From contig JAZGUH010000331.1 in NCBI GenBank assembly GCA_037893225.1, forward strand, positions 930,001 to 994,000: DNA of 64,000 nucleotides, given 5' to 3'. Position 1 is the stretch's first letter. Each line of letters begins with the position of its first letter. A program made the translations under genes and the position numbers. Of this stretch, positions 50,049-62,131 are shown in pieces. This DNA is from Hippasteria phrygiana. Taxonomy: Eukaryota; Echinodermata; Asteroidea; Valvatida; Goniasteridae. Under the pieces are notes generated by a model. The model did no database searches. It worked only from the letters and a program-made list of their open reading frames with translations, and had not been told where the DNA came from.

Positions 50049-51625
50049 ATGCATTTTTATGTGTATGTTTCCCTACCACCTCTTTGATCTTAGAAATCAA
50101 TTCAGTTTGAAACCTGCATATGTTAGTATTGTTGTTATTTGTCAGGAGACATTGTTGTCAATAATACCTTTGTGGACCTACACAATGTACTCATGCTTTC
50201 TAGAACTCATGCTTTTTTAGGAATTTATATGTGAAAAGAGTAAACCATTTTTTGTTTCAAAATGACTATAAGTAGGGGTGAAAGACTTGGTCCTGGATTG
50301 ATTAATGTGATTAATTAATGCCAGATTGATTAATGAGATCATACTTATAAAGTGAATTTATCAAAACTGAACTACTGAAGGAGCAAAAATGAGATCGGTC
50401 ATTCCCAGTTAATATACAAAACCACTATGAATAGATCTAAGTAATATGTGTAGCTGACTGGACTTTGCCATGTTCAAACCGTTCTGCAGAAACATGGACA
50501 GTTGAAGTGGACATAATATTTAATTTGCTAACTTGGTCTTTCGAGAAGTTCATAAACAAAGCCCAAGAAATGTTTTGCTGCAGTCTGTGAAGCTGAAAGC
50601 AGCATTGCTTTGATTAATTAACATGTATGTGGTTGATCATCGGTTGTGCGGAATCTAAGCCAACACTTACACATTTGTGTAGCATTATAATGGTTATAGT
50701 CAGGAGTAGAACAATGTGGGTATAGATCAGAACAATGTGGATATAGATGTGAATTTGGGTCAAATTCCCAAATTCACATCTGTATCCTTTATTTGGGCCC
50801 ACATTTCTGCTGGATTGTCAGTTAAAGCCATGCTCTTTAACAAATTATTTATATTCTTCTGAAAAAAGGTTAATAATGAAGAAAAAAAATAATTATATTT
50901 TGCGTGTCTGCAACCCTACATGTAAAAAAACGGCTTTGTTCTTGGTTGCTTTCCTGCATCTAATACACAAAACAATACACCCAAATTGTTGTCGAGCTGC
51001 AAATGATTTGACATTTGTAAAGTTGATTTAACTAAATGTAGGTGGTTTATTCATTCAATGTCTCATTCTAAAAGGGAATGATTTTTGAATTGCTAGAAAA
51101 ACAGCAAAAAGAAGAAATTATTTGGGCGGGGGGTGTGAAACTAAAAAGGAACACGCAGTAGATCTTTAACTTGCCCTTTACTGTGTTTCCAACCATGAAC
51201 ATTCATTAAGTCATGTCTCACGTGCAGTTGATTGGTCAAGAAAAGGCCCGAGATGACGTCACACCATGTTTACCTCGTTGCATTCATGCAGCCAGCCTGG
51301 GTGGGGACGGAACAGCATGCTGTGCTAATCATGACATGCATTTCAGTACATAAAGCTGGATCATGTCAGTTTCTGTCTCTGTGACAGACACGAACACTAC
51401 GTTTTTCAAAAACAATGGTTTCCTGTATAAACGTAGGCCGCTAATACAAAGTAAAAATAGCCCTCACGATAAGCATCTATGTACAGTCTACATTTTGGGT
51501 AGGGCCAAAGTGTACTACATGTGGTTGACCTAACAATCTCGGCAAACATGGTAAACAATGTGTCATCATTAAATAACATGTATTGCCCATAATCAAGATT
51601 TGATTGAGCTAACAGTCCCTTGAAC
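50049..51625. other. 3' flank of the MTMR gene, no other gene recognised
   Basis: Contains the 3' UTR of the MTMR gene, whose end could not be fixed because no convincing AATAAA with a downstream context was identified. No repeats with clear borders. Confidence 0.4.
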
Positions 51626-51633
51626 AATGTCAG

Positions 51634-51880
51634 CAGTGTTGTAGTCAAGACCATTTCAAGACCAGGCACAAGACCATGCACAAGACCAGCTTGTAACAGG
51701 CACAAGTAACAGGCATAAACCATGACAAAGGAATGCTTTTGTTACAGTTCATTTGAATAGCTTAAGACTTGGATTAAGACTGCTGGTCTTGTGCTGGTCT
51801 TGTGCTGGTCTTGTGCTGGTCTTGTGCTGGTCTTGTGCTGGTCTTGTGCTGGTCTTGTGATGGTCTTGACTACAACACTG
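51634..51880. mobile_element. hAT-like MITE, 19-bp TIR, 8-bp TSD AATGTCAG
   Basis: CAGTGTTGTAGTCAAGACC and its exact complement end the element. AATGTCAG is duplicated perfectly at 51626-51633 and 51881-51888. Confidence 0.95.
51782..51864 (+). repeat. Minisatellite of TGGTCTTGTGC, ~7 units
   Basis: Seven near-perfect 11-bp copies lie head to tail inside the right half of the MITE, derived from the GGTCTTG of the terminal repeat. Confidence 0.92.
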
Positions 51881-51955
51881 AATGTCAGGTCCGGCAGCAG
51901 TGTCGTATTTCATTGTGTTGGGTAAAATGTATTTCTCAAAGTAAGCTTATCGGTG

Positions 51956-52484
51956 AAGAGCTGTTCATTTTCGATTAATTTAGTATATATTTCATTATTC
52001 AAAACTGGGTTTGACCAAATATTCGAATATTCAATACTCGCCGATCAAGTTTTTCATGCGTCAGCTGCAACTGCATGCCTCGGCTATAAAAAGTTGCATG
52101 CAAAGCACACCGGTGTTTTACATGCAGCAATAGATATTTAATTATGGACCGTCCAACATTTTATTGCATGCATCTGTTGACTCAAGATCATTACGGGTAC
52201 ATATAACATTCTGATAACAAGAAACTGAACTCCAGCCTGCATTTTTGCAGTAAATATTTTATTTTATATGTCTCAAGGGTTTTATGGGCGGGAGCAATAA
52301 ACTTCCGTCAACGAAAATGAGGCATTTCACACTGCTAAGCGCCATAACTTTTCTATTAAAATGGCATCCGAGTCGTATCTGTATGTGCACATAGTTATTT
52401 TTTTCTTCAAATTTTCAAACCGGCAAAAAGGGTATTCAGATATTCGGTTGACGATCGAATATTCAAATATTCAGGACAGCCCTA
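51956..52484 (-). mobile_element. hAT-like MITE family 1, copy F
   Basis: Ends (A)AGAGCTGTTC and AGGACAGCCCTA, with the conserved interior in inverse orientation. Flanks TATCGGTG and CTTAAGTT do not match, so the TSD is lost or the left end is altered. Confidence 0.85.
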
Positions 52485-52499
52485 CTTAAGTTTTCATCT

Positions 52500-53634
52500 T
52501 TAGTCCTTTTCACACGACACAAAAAAACTTGTAATGTTTGAGACTCTACTTACGAGCGCCGATTTTGGCCACCGGCCAGCAACATTCGCAAGCTTTCACA
52601 CGACAGAAAATAGAAAGCTGACCAACGTTTCTTGAGACGACTGCACGCATTTGGCTGGTTTCCACTACACTATCGGACATGAAATGGAACATACTAGTAC
52701 CAGTATTGCATGTAATTCCAGCATGCATGGCAGCGTGCGAAACATCTAGGATCTGAACAAAATATCCCCAGTCTCACCACCCTACCGCAAATTTTTTTCT
52801 GATCTAATGATCAAATGGGTCTTTTGGTCCACTATATTCATACAAATACCCACATCGAAAAGATATCCCGGTGAATTAATATAAGAGGAAACGGACACAT
52901 CCAGAAATTTAAACCATTGTTCAAGTGATAAGTTTTGAATAACACAAGTCAACGGATTTGAAGCGTCACTGAATAGGATGACACCATCATTCTTAACCCC
53001 TTGAGTATGTTTTTTTTACGGGAGATGTCCGTGTGTCGCGGCAGCCAAGCGAACCACTACAATGTGTTTGTGCAGTCAAGCGTAACATAAACAATAATCC
53101 AACAATGGATTAAAACTGCACAAACGGCAGCAAATGGCGTTATCTGGCCTGGTGGCACTTTTTTTTTGACGCCATATGGCGTCAATCGTACGCAAAGGGT
53201 TAACATCCCAACACACAACATTACAACAACATAACATCCAACAACATAACATCACAACCACCACCACCACCACAGCATCATAATATCAAGAACAGCAACG
53301 TACATAGGCCAGCACTAAAGTTCGCCAATGGTCGTGCATGGAAGGTTTCCGCGCATGCGCATAGGGGCCACCTTCGCACGGGACATCGTTCATTTGACTG
53401 AGAATCATTTCACACATGGTTTGGCATGCATTCCTTGCAAAATCTTCCGGTAGTGGAAGATTTTGTTGTAGGTCTTGACCTCCTCCAAAATCTCTCAATG
53501 TTTGAGAGAAACTCGCAAGGAATGTTGGTCACTCTCAAGCATTGGTTTCCTTTCACACGATGGCCATTTTGTAACATTTCTCAATCATTGCGAGAATCTC
53601 TCAAGTTTTTTTGCACAGTGTGAAAAGGGCTTTT
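52500..53634. mobile_element. DNA element with CCTTTTCACAC ends, carrying a nested MITE
   Basis: AGTCCTTTTCACACGACAC on the left and GTGTGAAAAGGGCTTTTT on the right, related to the ends of 32628-32900. The TTAA MITE copy at 52997-53199 is inserted within it. Confidence 0.7.
52997..53199 (-). mobile_element. TTAA-target MITE family 2, copy 3, nested
   Basis: TTAA at 52993-52996 and 53200-53203. Inverted relative to copy 1. Confidence 0.87.
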
Positions 53635-53960
53635 TAGTCTTATAACTACTATGTAATATAACAGTTAACTACTGTAATGTGAGTTGAATGTTTTATTACC
53701 CAAGATAAGGCTATTGCCTATGTACATGTACCATGCATTCTTTGGGTGTAACGTCTATCAACAGTTGACCTATCCCTGTTCAGCATTAGCCAACCAGTGC
53801 CTGTTGACATTCCAACTCTTAACACAAGCTGCACATGGGCCTAATTGTTTGGTCGTTGAAACACAATACGCGAAGGCATGTCAAATGCACCTAACCACGA
53901 TGAGAAAAGTTGTCTTGGACAAATCCAACACAACTCGTCAGAGATACTTGCATTTAATAA

Positions 53961-54172
53961 CACTTTGCGGACGAAAGACGCCATGTGGCGCAAACAAAAC
54001 TGGTGCCACCAGGCCTGATGACGCCATTGGTCGCTGTTTGTGCAGTTTCAATCCATTGTTGGATTATTGTGTATGCCATGCTTGACTGCACAAACACATT
54101 GTAGCAGTTCGCTTGGCTGCCAGAACCACCGCAACACCCCGACGTCTCCTGTAAAGTACCGTGCTCAAGGGG
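53961..54172 (+). mobile_element. TTAA-target MITE family 2, copy 4
   Basis: Full-length match to copy 1, bounded by ATAA and TTAT, i.e. decayed TTAA sites. Ends CACTTTGCGGACG and CCGTGCTCAAGGGG. Confidence 0.82.
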
Positions 54173-54176
54173 TTAT

Positions 54177-57100
54177 ATGAGAGCATCTGTGTGCAGGTGA
54201 TAGTTCAATGAATACGATACTGCATATTATATCTCATATACTTATATCGGGGCATATATGTACATGACTTAGTCCATGTATGTCGGCTGATCATCAGTAC
54301 ATTAAGTGTATCATAACAAATGCTCTTGTATAAAGTAAGGAAACTTACCTTTGAAGAGCCTAAACTTCTGTATATAGACAAAATTGACATTATGAATGGT
54401 ATCATAATACCTTTATTTGTAGGACAAAATATATTAGTAAGGAATTGATTAAGATGCTTAAAGTATAGAATGGTTCAGAGTGTCAGAGAGGAAAAAAATC
54501 TGATTGTAGTCAGTTCATCTGATAGATTTTGGATTAAAAACCTTTTTATATTTGGCTCTGAGAGCCAGGTTTTGTACCTGTAAGGAATTACATGTCTACA
54601 TCTTGACATGAAGGTATTACATGGAAGAAAACACACTTTTTGAGCACCATAGATTAGTCAAATATAACCACTGCCAAATCAGACAACCATGAGTATGTGC
54701 CCTTGGAAATAGCAGAGTAGACATTTGCATTTGGTGTAACACCCAACTGTTGTACTTTCTAGAGAGGAATTTATTGAGATACATTTTGTTTCACCTCGGT
54801 TTGTTGACCTTTGACCTGGGAAAACTTGTATTTTTGTTTGCTGGGGCAAGAAGGCAAAAGTTTGTTTTCCCTGTTTGACACCATAATGTTGTATTATCTA
54901 GCTTACTCCGTTTGTATGGAAGAACACTTCACCAAGTATTTCTGGAGAAATCGAGCATTAAAATTATTCTTGCAGATGCAGGGGGCTTGTCTATGTACAC
55001 GTACACTTGGCCATCTGCCCCATTATCCAGTTATAGTATTTAATGAAGTCTGATATAAATGAATCCAGGCCTACATGCACTTGCTGATCTGCACATATTG
55101 TGTTGTATTTATCACCTGTGTCATTAATGGCTTTGGGTTTATCTCAGTAAGGTTCCATTCAAAATGTTTGATCTTAAAATATTGATTTGCCATTCAATTA
55201 AAAACAAATAAAATATCCAGTTCAGTGATGTCATGGTGAAGCTGGGTGTCTGCCCTGCTTGAACATGTGCCCTGATGACTTCTTGTGTTTCATTAGTTGA
55301 TAGGACGCGGGGAATGATTGGTTGCAGTCATTTTCTTTTCTTTTCTTTTCTTGTTCTTATTGAAAAGTGAATTTTGATTTTCAATAATTTTCCTTAATGC
55401 ACCCACATTTTCGAAAAAAAGAAAATCTAAATTTTATAACATTGAAAAATTTGAATGGTCCTGAAGATCTTTATATTCCTGACTGTCATTGATACTGCGC
55501 TGACTACAGTGGTTAGGTTTGTCTAAAAATAAATCTTTTTGGACATGCCATTGTTTTTGGTAATGCAACCGAGGATTTGTCAAAAGGGGCAATAATATAT
55601 AAATGCTATAGATGTTTGGAAGAAAATTGATTTGTTACCAGCAACTTTCACTATTCTACGGCCCTGTTAGTGCTGAACCAATGATGTGCAACCTCAGGGT
55701 ACATGTATGTTAAAAACATTTGTTCACCCATGTTATCAATGTAATTAGAAAAAAACGCATACGTAGTACTTTTAAGTACCTCAAAACTGTTGGTATAAGC
55801 ATGTAACCCATAAAGCTATAAATAGATTTACAACCAAAAAGTGTAGTGGCCAATATTTTTCTAACCTCCATTTTGATTTGAGCAAAGTACGCCCAACATG
55901 TATTAACGTGCAGCTGCCATCAAGAAAGTTTATATACTTGTATACATGTACACGCTTAAATTAAGAAATGAATTGAAAGTGTAAATTTCACGGCCTACTT
56001 ATGAACAGGCTACCCATATAATACGTGTACTTCATACATGCAGTTTATTCCAAAGTAAAATTCTTATAACCTGATGTATACATTTGTATATATTTAAACC
56101 AATCAGCTGTTTCTATGAACGCTTGTTTGTTCTGGGACTTTTTTTGAGCTGGTAAACTGACTGGTTAAAGCTGCTATGCCTGTACTTCTGGGGTTGTAGT
56201 TCTCTGAAAAATCAATATTCAAATTGAATATTGATTGTTTGCTAGCATTGGATAAGCTATGACTTCCAATGAGACATTGCACAAATATTTCAACCGATGA
56301 TAAGTAACACATTGAATAGGTTTCAAGTTTTGAACAGAGTGAGATGCTTCTAATTCCGACAGTAGTGATGTATATCAATCTTCACACACAGCACAAGAAG
56401 ACAAGTAGAGTGCACAGTGTAGTAAATGCTTTTTTCGTTAACAATTTGTGAAGTTGAAATTCATGAAATGGATATTTCGGTCAGAGCATTGACATTTGAA
56501 CTAATTTGCAATATGCTATCCAAATTAACCAGTCAGTTAACCGGTTATCTGATTAACAATTGCAGCCCAAACATTTGTGTGTGAGCATATCATTGTAACA
56601 TTCACTTTGTATAACATCTCTGTTGTTGTGGATGGTCCAGTATAATTGTGAGTAAAATTTGTTTTTTTTTGAGTAGTAATAGGTATTTGGGAAGAAGGTT
56701 ACTCATTTTGTGAACATTGAGGTCTGTGCTTGGGATGTTTTCATATTCAGGGCATAGGCTTGGCCTTCAGTGGTATATGTGCACGCCAAATGGGTTTGAT
56801 TGCAGAGATTCATGGCTCTTGTGTAAAATCTGGTTTCCATATAGTCGTTAGAATTGCCAAAAGCTTCTGCAAGGAGTCCTTGACGGCAGTGGCAGTTATG
56901 GAAACGCTCTGTCATGACTGTCACAAACAGGGACACCAATAGTTGGCCAAGTTGGACTCAGTAAGTTTAGCTTAGCTGACTGTCTACCTTGAGTTGTAGA
57001 GTAGAACAATTCAAATACATGTACTGGCATTCTGTGCATTCAACCATGTCGCGCACTGCTTGAGTACCAGGAATTGGACACATTTTATCCTGACTAGGAA

Positions 57101-58131
57101 ATATGACCATTAATGTCAGTACAATAGCTTACCATCATTGACATTTTTTGAAATGAAGTATATCAGATTTCAGAAATGTTAACTACTCGAAAATGCCATT
57201 TTGTTGAAAAAATCTATTCAGACCCTACATGTATTTTAATAAAATTCCTAGCCAAATGATGTCGCAAACCCTCTGCTCCGACAGTTTGTGATTTGGCGTT
57301 CTGTATGGTGTCATAGTTTTTTACGACTATCTGGAAACGAGGCTTAAATGCATTTTTGAAGCCAGTTGTCCATGGATTAGCTAGCCAGACCCTATGCATA
57401 CATATATACCATGCAATGTACATGTATGTACACAATTGATAGCTTAAAGGTAGCATACATCATTTGCTTTTGCTGTAATTTCCAGAAATATATGGATTTG
57501 GTGTTAGAATTTTATAGGGTGCTAGCAGATACTGAAACACTGACCTGTTTAAAGTTTTGTGTGCATAGATGCTGGGAAAACCGTAGTCTGTGAAGAGAGA
57601 AAAAAAAATTCTGTTCTAGTTGTGTGGTTCCCTGACCATACTTTAGACAAAACGGAGCAATTTATAGACGTCGGGGAATTATCAGGTCGGGGAACTAGAC
57701 TATTTCCAACGATTGTCAGCCGACAATCATTGAAAAACGATATAAATTTCCACTTTTCTTGAGAACGGCAGCACACCAGGTGCCATGATTTCACAGGATG
57801 CTTGAGACTACTATTTACTTAGTCTAGTACGGTATTTCTTAATAATTTAGTAGTTTTGTTTTTTGATGTTTGCAAATGATGTATACTACATTTAAGTCCA
57901 AGGGCTAAATTCATGGTGCTGCTATAAGCACACTTTTCTGCTGGTGAAGCATTTCATGGAAACTGTAAGCAGTAAGCACAGCAAAAGTTTAGGAGCAGAA
58001 TTTGCTTAGCAACAACAGGTCACCAGCCAAAATTTCATGTGTATGTATTGCTTCTAACTGGTTCTCAGCTTTTTTTATTTTTATTTTTATTTTTTTGCTT
58101 AGTAGGAAAACTTGCTGACCAATATTAGGCC
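54177..58131. other. 4 kb intergenic stretch, nothing recognised
   Basis: No domain-bearing frame, RNA gene or transposon border. Only short AT-rich and TTTTC simple repeats (55340-55362) and small inverted motifs (e.g. 56212-56235). Confidence 0.4.
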
Positions 58132-58740
58132 GTGTCCGAATTACTTGGCTATTTTGTTTATTTCATCAACATTTATTTCCAATTCCAAAACAGAGAAATA
58201 CACATAAACAGAAACATAAGGAACTAGACGAACGGTACGGTGTTTGTGGACAAACACAGGGCTGTTTCGTTTTTTTGTGTAACATTTTGTGATTTAAATG
58301 AAATTTCAAAAATGAAAAAAGTCATAGAAAATTAGCCGATGATGTCATCATGACGTCACTTCGGATTTTGCATGCTAGTGACAGTATCTACCAACCCACA
58401 AATTTTCATGACAATTGGACCTACCCTTATATGTGTTTCAAAAAAGCACATGCCCATACAAACAACTACACACTAACACTACATTAACAAAACACAAAAC
58501 ACAAGAGTACATATAGAAAGGACCAACAAGTAGACAAAACAATTCCAGTAAGTTGATCCAACTGCTAAAATGATGAAGATAAGGATAGATTTAGAAATAA
58601 GGAAAAAATAAATACAAAACCTGACACTATTGAAAAAGGTACGACTTGAAATTACACACAAGTCTATGTGATGTGGCTGCAGCCACTACTTTAGGCATAC
58701 ATGTATGTAGTTTCAAGCCCCAGCCAAGTAATTCGGACAC
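58132..58740. mobile_element. MITE with perfect 19-bp TIR
   Basis: GTGTCCGAATTACTTGGCT at 58132-58150 and its exact complement at 58722-58740 bound 609 bp. A TSD could not be assigned. Confidence 0.85.
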
Positions 58741-59559
58741 AGACTTATTTACTAAGCAGCTCCATGAATTGGGCGATGGTCCCCGGTAGTCCCGGTGTCA
58801 TGCAAAGCACGTTGAGAACCATTGATAAATATCAAACAGGTTTGTCCTTCATAATCTCTGCTCTTATTTTTCTCAGTGAACATACAACCTTTCATTAGTT
58901 CATTTCTACATTGTAAGCATATAGCATTTTACACTGCATTTTTTTCCAGTTTTGTTGATTTTTCTAATTTATATGAACCATTGCTGCATGGTAGTCAACA
59001 CGGGGAAGAGAAAATGTACCAATTAGGTACGCTCTCCTGTCACCTGCTTTTTTATTTTTTGGTCTTTTCCAAGATTTGATAAGATCTAAATAATGTTTTA
59101 TGTTTTAACTCTTAGCTAATGAGCATTACCACCCAAACATGATTTATCGGGGGTTATTGATGCTGCAATTTAATTTGCACTAAAAAAATATGAGAAATTA
59201 TTTTTTTCGGGGGGGGGGGGGTGGTGGTAAGGAAAATGTAGTGACTTAACAAGCTGTGAACTTAAATCTGTTAGCAGAGCGTTTAGGGAAGCCTGACCAT
59301 TGTTTGAATTTTGGTCCCTCAAATTTCAAACTAACCCTTCATGAAGAAGGTTATTTGTCCATTGCCTAGTTTAGTGAGGCCTGGAGACTTGCTGTATGCT
59401 AGGCCACACACCCAACCATGGATAAAGCTTGAGCATCAAAATTAAATTTCAGCCCATTTGTTGTCTCTGTTTTGTGGTACCTGCCGTACATATTGACTTG
59501 TGATGTTACCAGAGCGTTTAGGGAGAGATTTAGTCATACAATTTGACTCCATATATACA

Positions 59560-59741
59560 CCTCACAAAAAGTATCTAAACACTTGAATCAGACCCCATCA
59601 TTTGAAAAATATAACACTGTAATAAAAATGAATGGTCCCTTTGAATTCCCAGTTTTGTCCCGAGTATTTTGACAGCCGTGAAGTGTCAAAATGCTCATGA
59701 TGGGGTCTGATGATTCAAGTGTTTCGATACTTTTTGTGAGG
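59560..59741. mobile_element. Short MITE with CCTCACAAAAAGTATC ends
   Basis: Perfect 16-bp TIR, with complementarity continuing through AACACTTGAATCA and GACCCCATCA, so each arm is about 40 bp. TC1/mariner-like in appearance. Confidence 0.8.
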
Positions 59742-59797
59742 GGTTTACATACAGTGTTTCTGATGCGTGGCTAAGGATACAATGCAGTGAATATCCA

Positions 59798-60075
59798 CAC
59801 TGAACCCCTTGGATGTTGTTTTCTATTCAAAACTGACAGGGAGATTAGGATGATGTAATTGGAACATTGGGCATCCCAAATCACATCCTACTCTTATTCA
59901 AAATCACCTTGACGTCTGAAGCCTGTAAACAATTGTCCCACACTGACGAGGAGTATATGGCGACTTATCATTGTAATTCTGGACTCTGGATGTGATTTTG
60001 GACCCTCATTGATCACATCCACCTCAACCACCTATCCATGTTGAATAGAAAATCACACCCAAGGGTTTCACAGTG
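59798..60075. mobile_element. MITE with CACTGWRAMCCCTTGGRTGT ends
   Basis: CACTGAACCCCTTGGATGT on the left pairs with ACACCCAAGGGTTTCACAGTG on the right with few mismatches, and TTTTCTATTCAA occurs inside both ends. TSD not resolved. Confidence 0.75.
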
Positions 60076-60079
60076 CCAG

Positions 60080-61142
60080 GCCACATTTCTTGCAAGTTTA
60101 AGTTTTGTCCTCGACGCTCATGAAGTGGGTGCATGGCAAGATGACAGTAGAGGGGAGATATACTTTTGGGGCTTTCTGCAAGATGTTTGTGGTACCTAAA
60201 ATGGATGGCAGTGTGATGTAGTTAATTGTCTACCTTGTGCAGATCCTGCCAAAATCTCTGCATAACCAATAAGTAAACAATTTTGTCACTTTTTCTCCTG
60301 CACCCTCTGCTGCCCCCCCCCCCACATGTAATGGATCAAAGGCAGTTTATATACCATTTTTCCATTTTTGGCTTCCTTTCAGATTTTATATTTAGAATGA
60401 AGACATTTCCTGTTACTTATTTTTCAGCATTTTCAAGATATGGAAGATGATAGCTTTTAAGTGCCTTGTCCGTTCTTTTCAATTTCAGCCTAGATGCTTA
60501 AAAAGTTACGAAGTAGTAATGAAATAGTCTAAGTTCTTCTTGTAAAAAGTGAGTGAAAAATACAGTGATAAGTATGAATCACTTCTATTTGGAGTTAACC
60601 CGGATTTTCATCAAATTTGATTGGAGATTATAGATGGAAATATTGTTTTTGATTTTGCCTGTAGTGCTTACCAAGTATAGTGCAATTTGGTTCTGTATAA
60701 TTGGTTTTGGTCCTTTCTCCTCTGATTTTACCATCCGAGTTTATCTGTATTAAAAAAAAAGAAGCAAATTCAATATTGTGTAATCCATAAGTTGGGAAGA
60801 TGGATTTTATGAAAAAGTTCCTTGGCATCCGAATAAAGATTCCTTTAAATGTTAAATTTGGTGGTCGGCTAAATCTGTTTGAAGTGACATTCTAATGTAT
60901 CAACATTCATGCTTTTATGTGCTTGTGTCAACTACAGTTCTGTAGTTAGGGTGTTGTAGGGCAATGTGTTCCCCATCTGACATTGCAGTTGTCCTCTGCT
61001 CCACAGTGTTTTAAATGTACACATTTGAGTACACATTTGAATGCCTCAGTGCAAGGCACCACCGCAGTTGGCAGTAAAGTGTTGAATAACTGCTTGTGAT
61101 TCACTTTTCAGTAACTTTTGAACTGCTGTGGTGCCAGGAACA
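60080..61142. other. Intergenic, nothing recognised
   Basis: No coding similarity, RNA gene or element border identified. Confidence 0.35.
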
Positions 61143-61144
61143 TA

Positions 61145-62131
61145 AACTCCTCAAAACAAGTTCGGAAACTCAAGTTTGACAGACGATTTCTCTCTTGTTT
61201 TCAACTCCTTTTCCTTGAATTTGGTATCATTGGAAAGCCCTGTTATTCTTCTTTACAATGATGTGTCATTTGTTATGATTAAGCAATTGGGGGATGTGCA
61301 GCACAGCTGAATATGGGGGTGGGTGTAAAGTGAAATGTTACAAAATGCATTGCTATTGTCCAAAAGTGTATTGACTCTTGCTGTTAGGAGTTTGGTGGAT
61401 TGGTGTGTCTGGAATGATTCTCTGCTTAAACCAATATTTAAAGGTTGTAAGCCATAAATGTGCAGGAAAAGTTTAGAAATCCACATGGCCTGTCACAATA
61501 AATTGCCTCCGGGATAGCAACTCTGTTGTTAATGTGCTTGCGTTTCAAACAGAGTAACAACATTTGTCATTTTCTGCACTCAAACACCCAGTAATGCTCT
61601 ATCAGTAACAAGAAGTCTCTCTCACAGTACAATGCAACACTCTATCACTAACAAAAGAAAAAACAAGATGTAAGGAAAGTCTTTTTTTTCTGGTTTAATC
61701 ATTGAACAGTTTCTTCATTGAACAATGTTAAGTCAAGAGCCTCAGTAGCGGGTGGACGATCCGAATGCAGCCACAACAGCCTGGCATCTCCTCCTCATAC
61801 TGTTCACGAGCCGGGTCACACGTTGCTGTGGGATGGCATCCCATTCATCAATCAGGATCTGTTGCAGATCTGTTGCACATTCCCATCATCCAAGCAAAAG
61901 GGGAATGCACTGTATGACAATAGCAATGCATTTTGTAACATTTCACTTTACACCCACCCCCATATTCAGCTGTGCTGCATATTCCCCAATTGCTTAATCA
62001 TAACAAATGACACATCATTGTAAAGAAGAATAACAGGGCTTTCCAATGATACCAAATTCAAGGAAAAGGAGTTGGAAACAAGAGAGAAATCGTCTGTCAA
62101 ACTTGAGTTTCCGAACTATTTTTGAGGAGTT
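61145..62131 (-). mobile_element. Tc1-like element with ~230 bp inverted repeats, TA target
   Basis: TA at 61143-61144 and 62132-62133. Ends AACTCCTCAAAAC and TTTTTGAGGAGTT. The arms (61145-61370 and 61915-62131) are near-perfect complements over about 220 bp, an unusually long Tc1 TIR. The middle keeps only the 3' end of a transposase. Confidence 0.85.
61743..61890 (-). pseudogene. Tc1 transposase C-terminal fragment
   Basis: On the - strand the frame reads LIDEWDAIPQQRVTRLVNSM followed by RRRCQAVVAAFGSSTRY and stop, the typical C-terminus of Tc1 transposases. The DDE core is deleted. Confidence 0.85.

Noticed and set aside
51782..51864. CRISPR-like array
   Set aside because: The 11-bp units are contiguous with no spacers, and lie inside a eukaryotic MITE.
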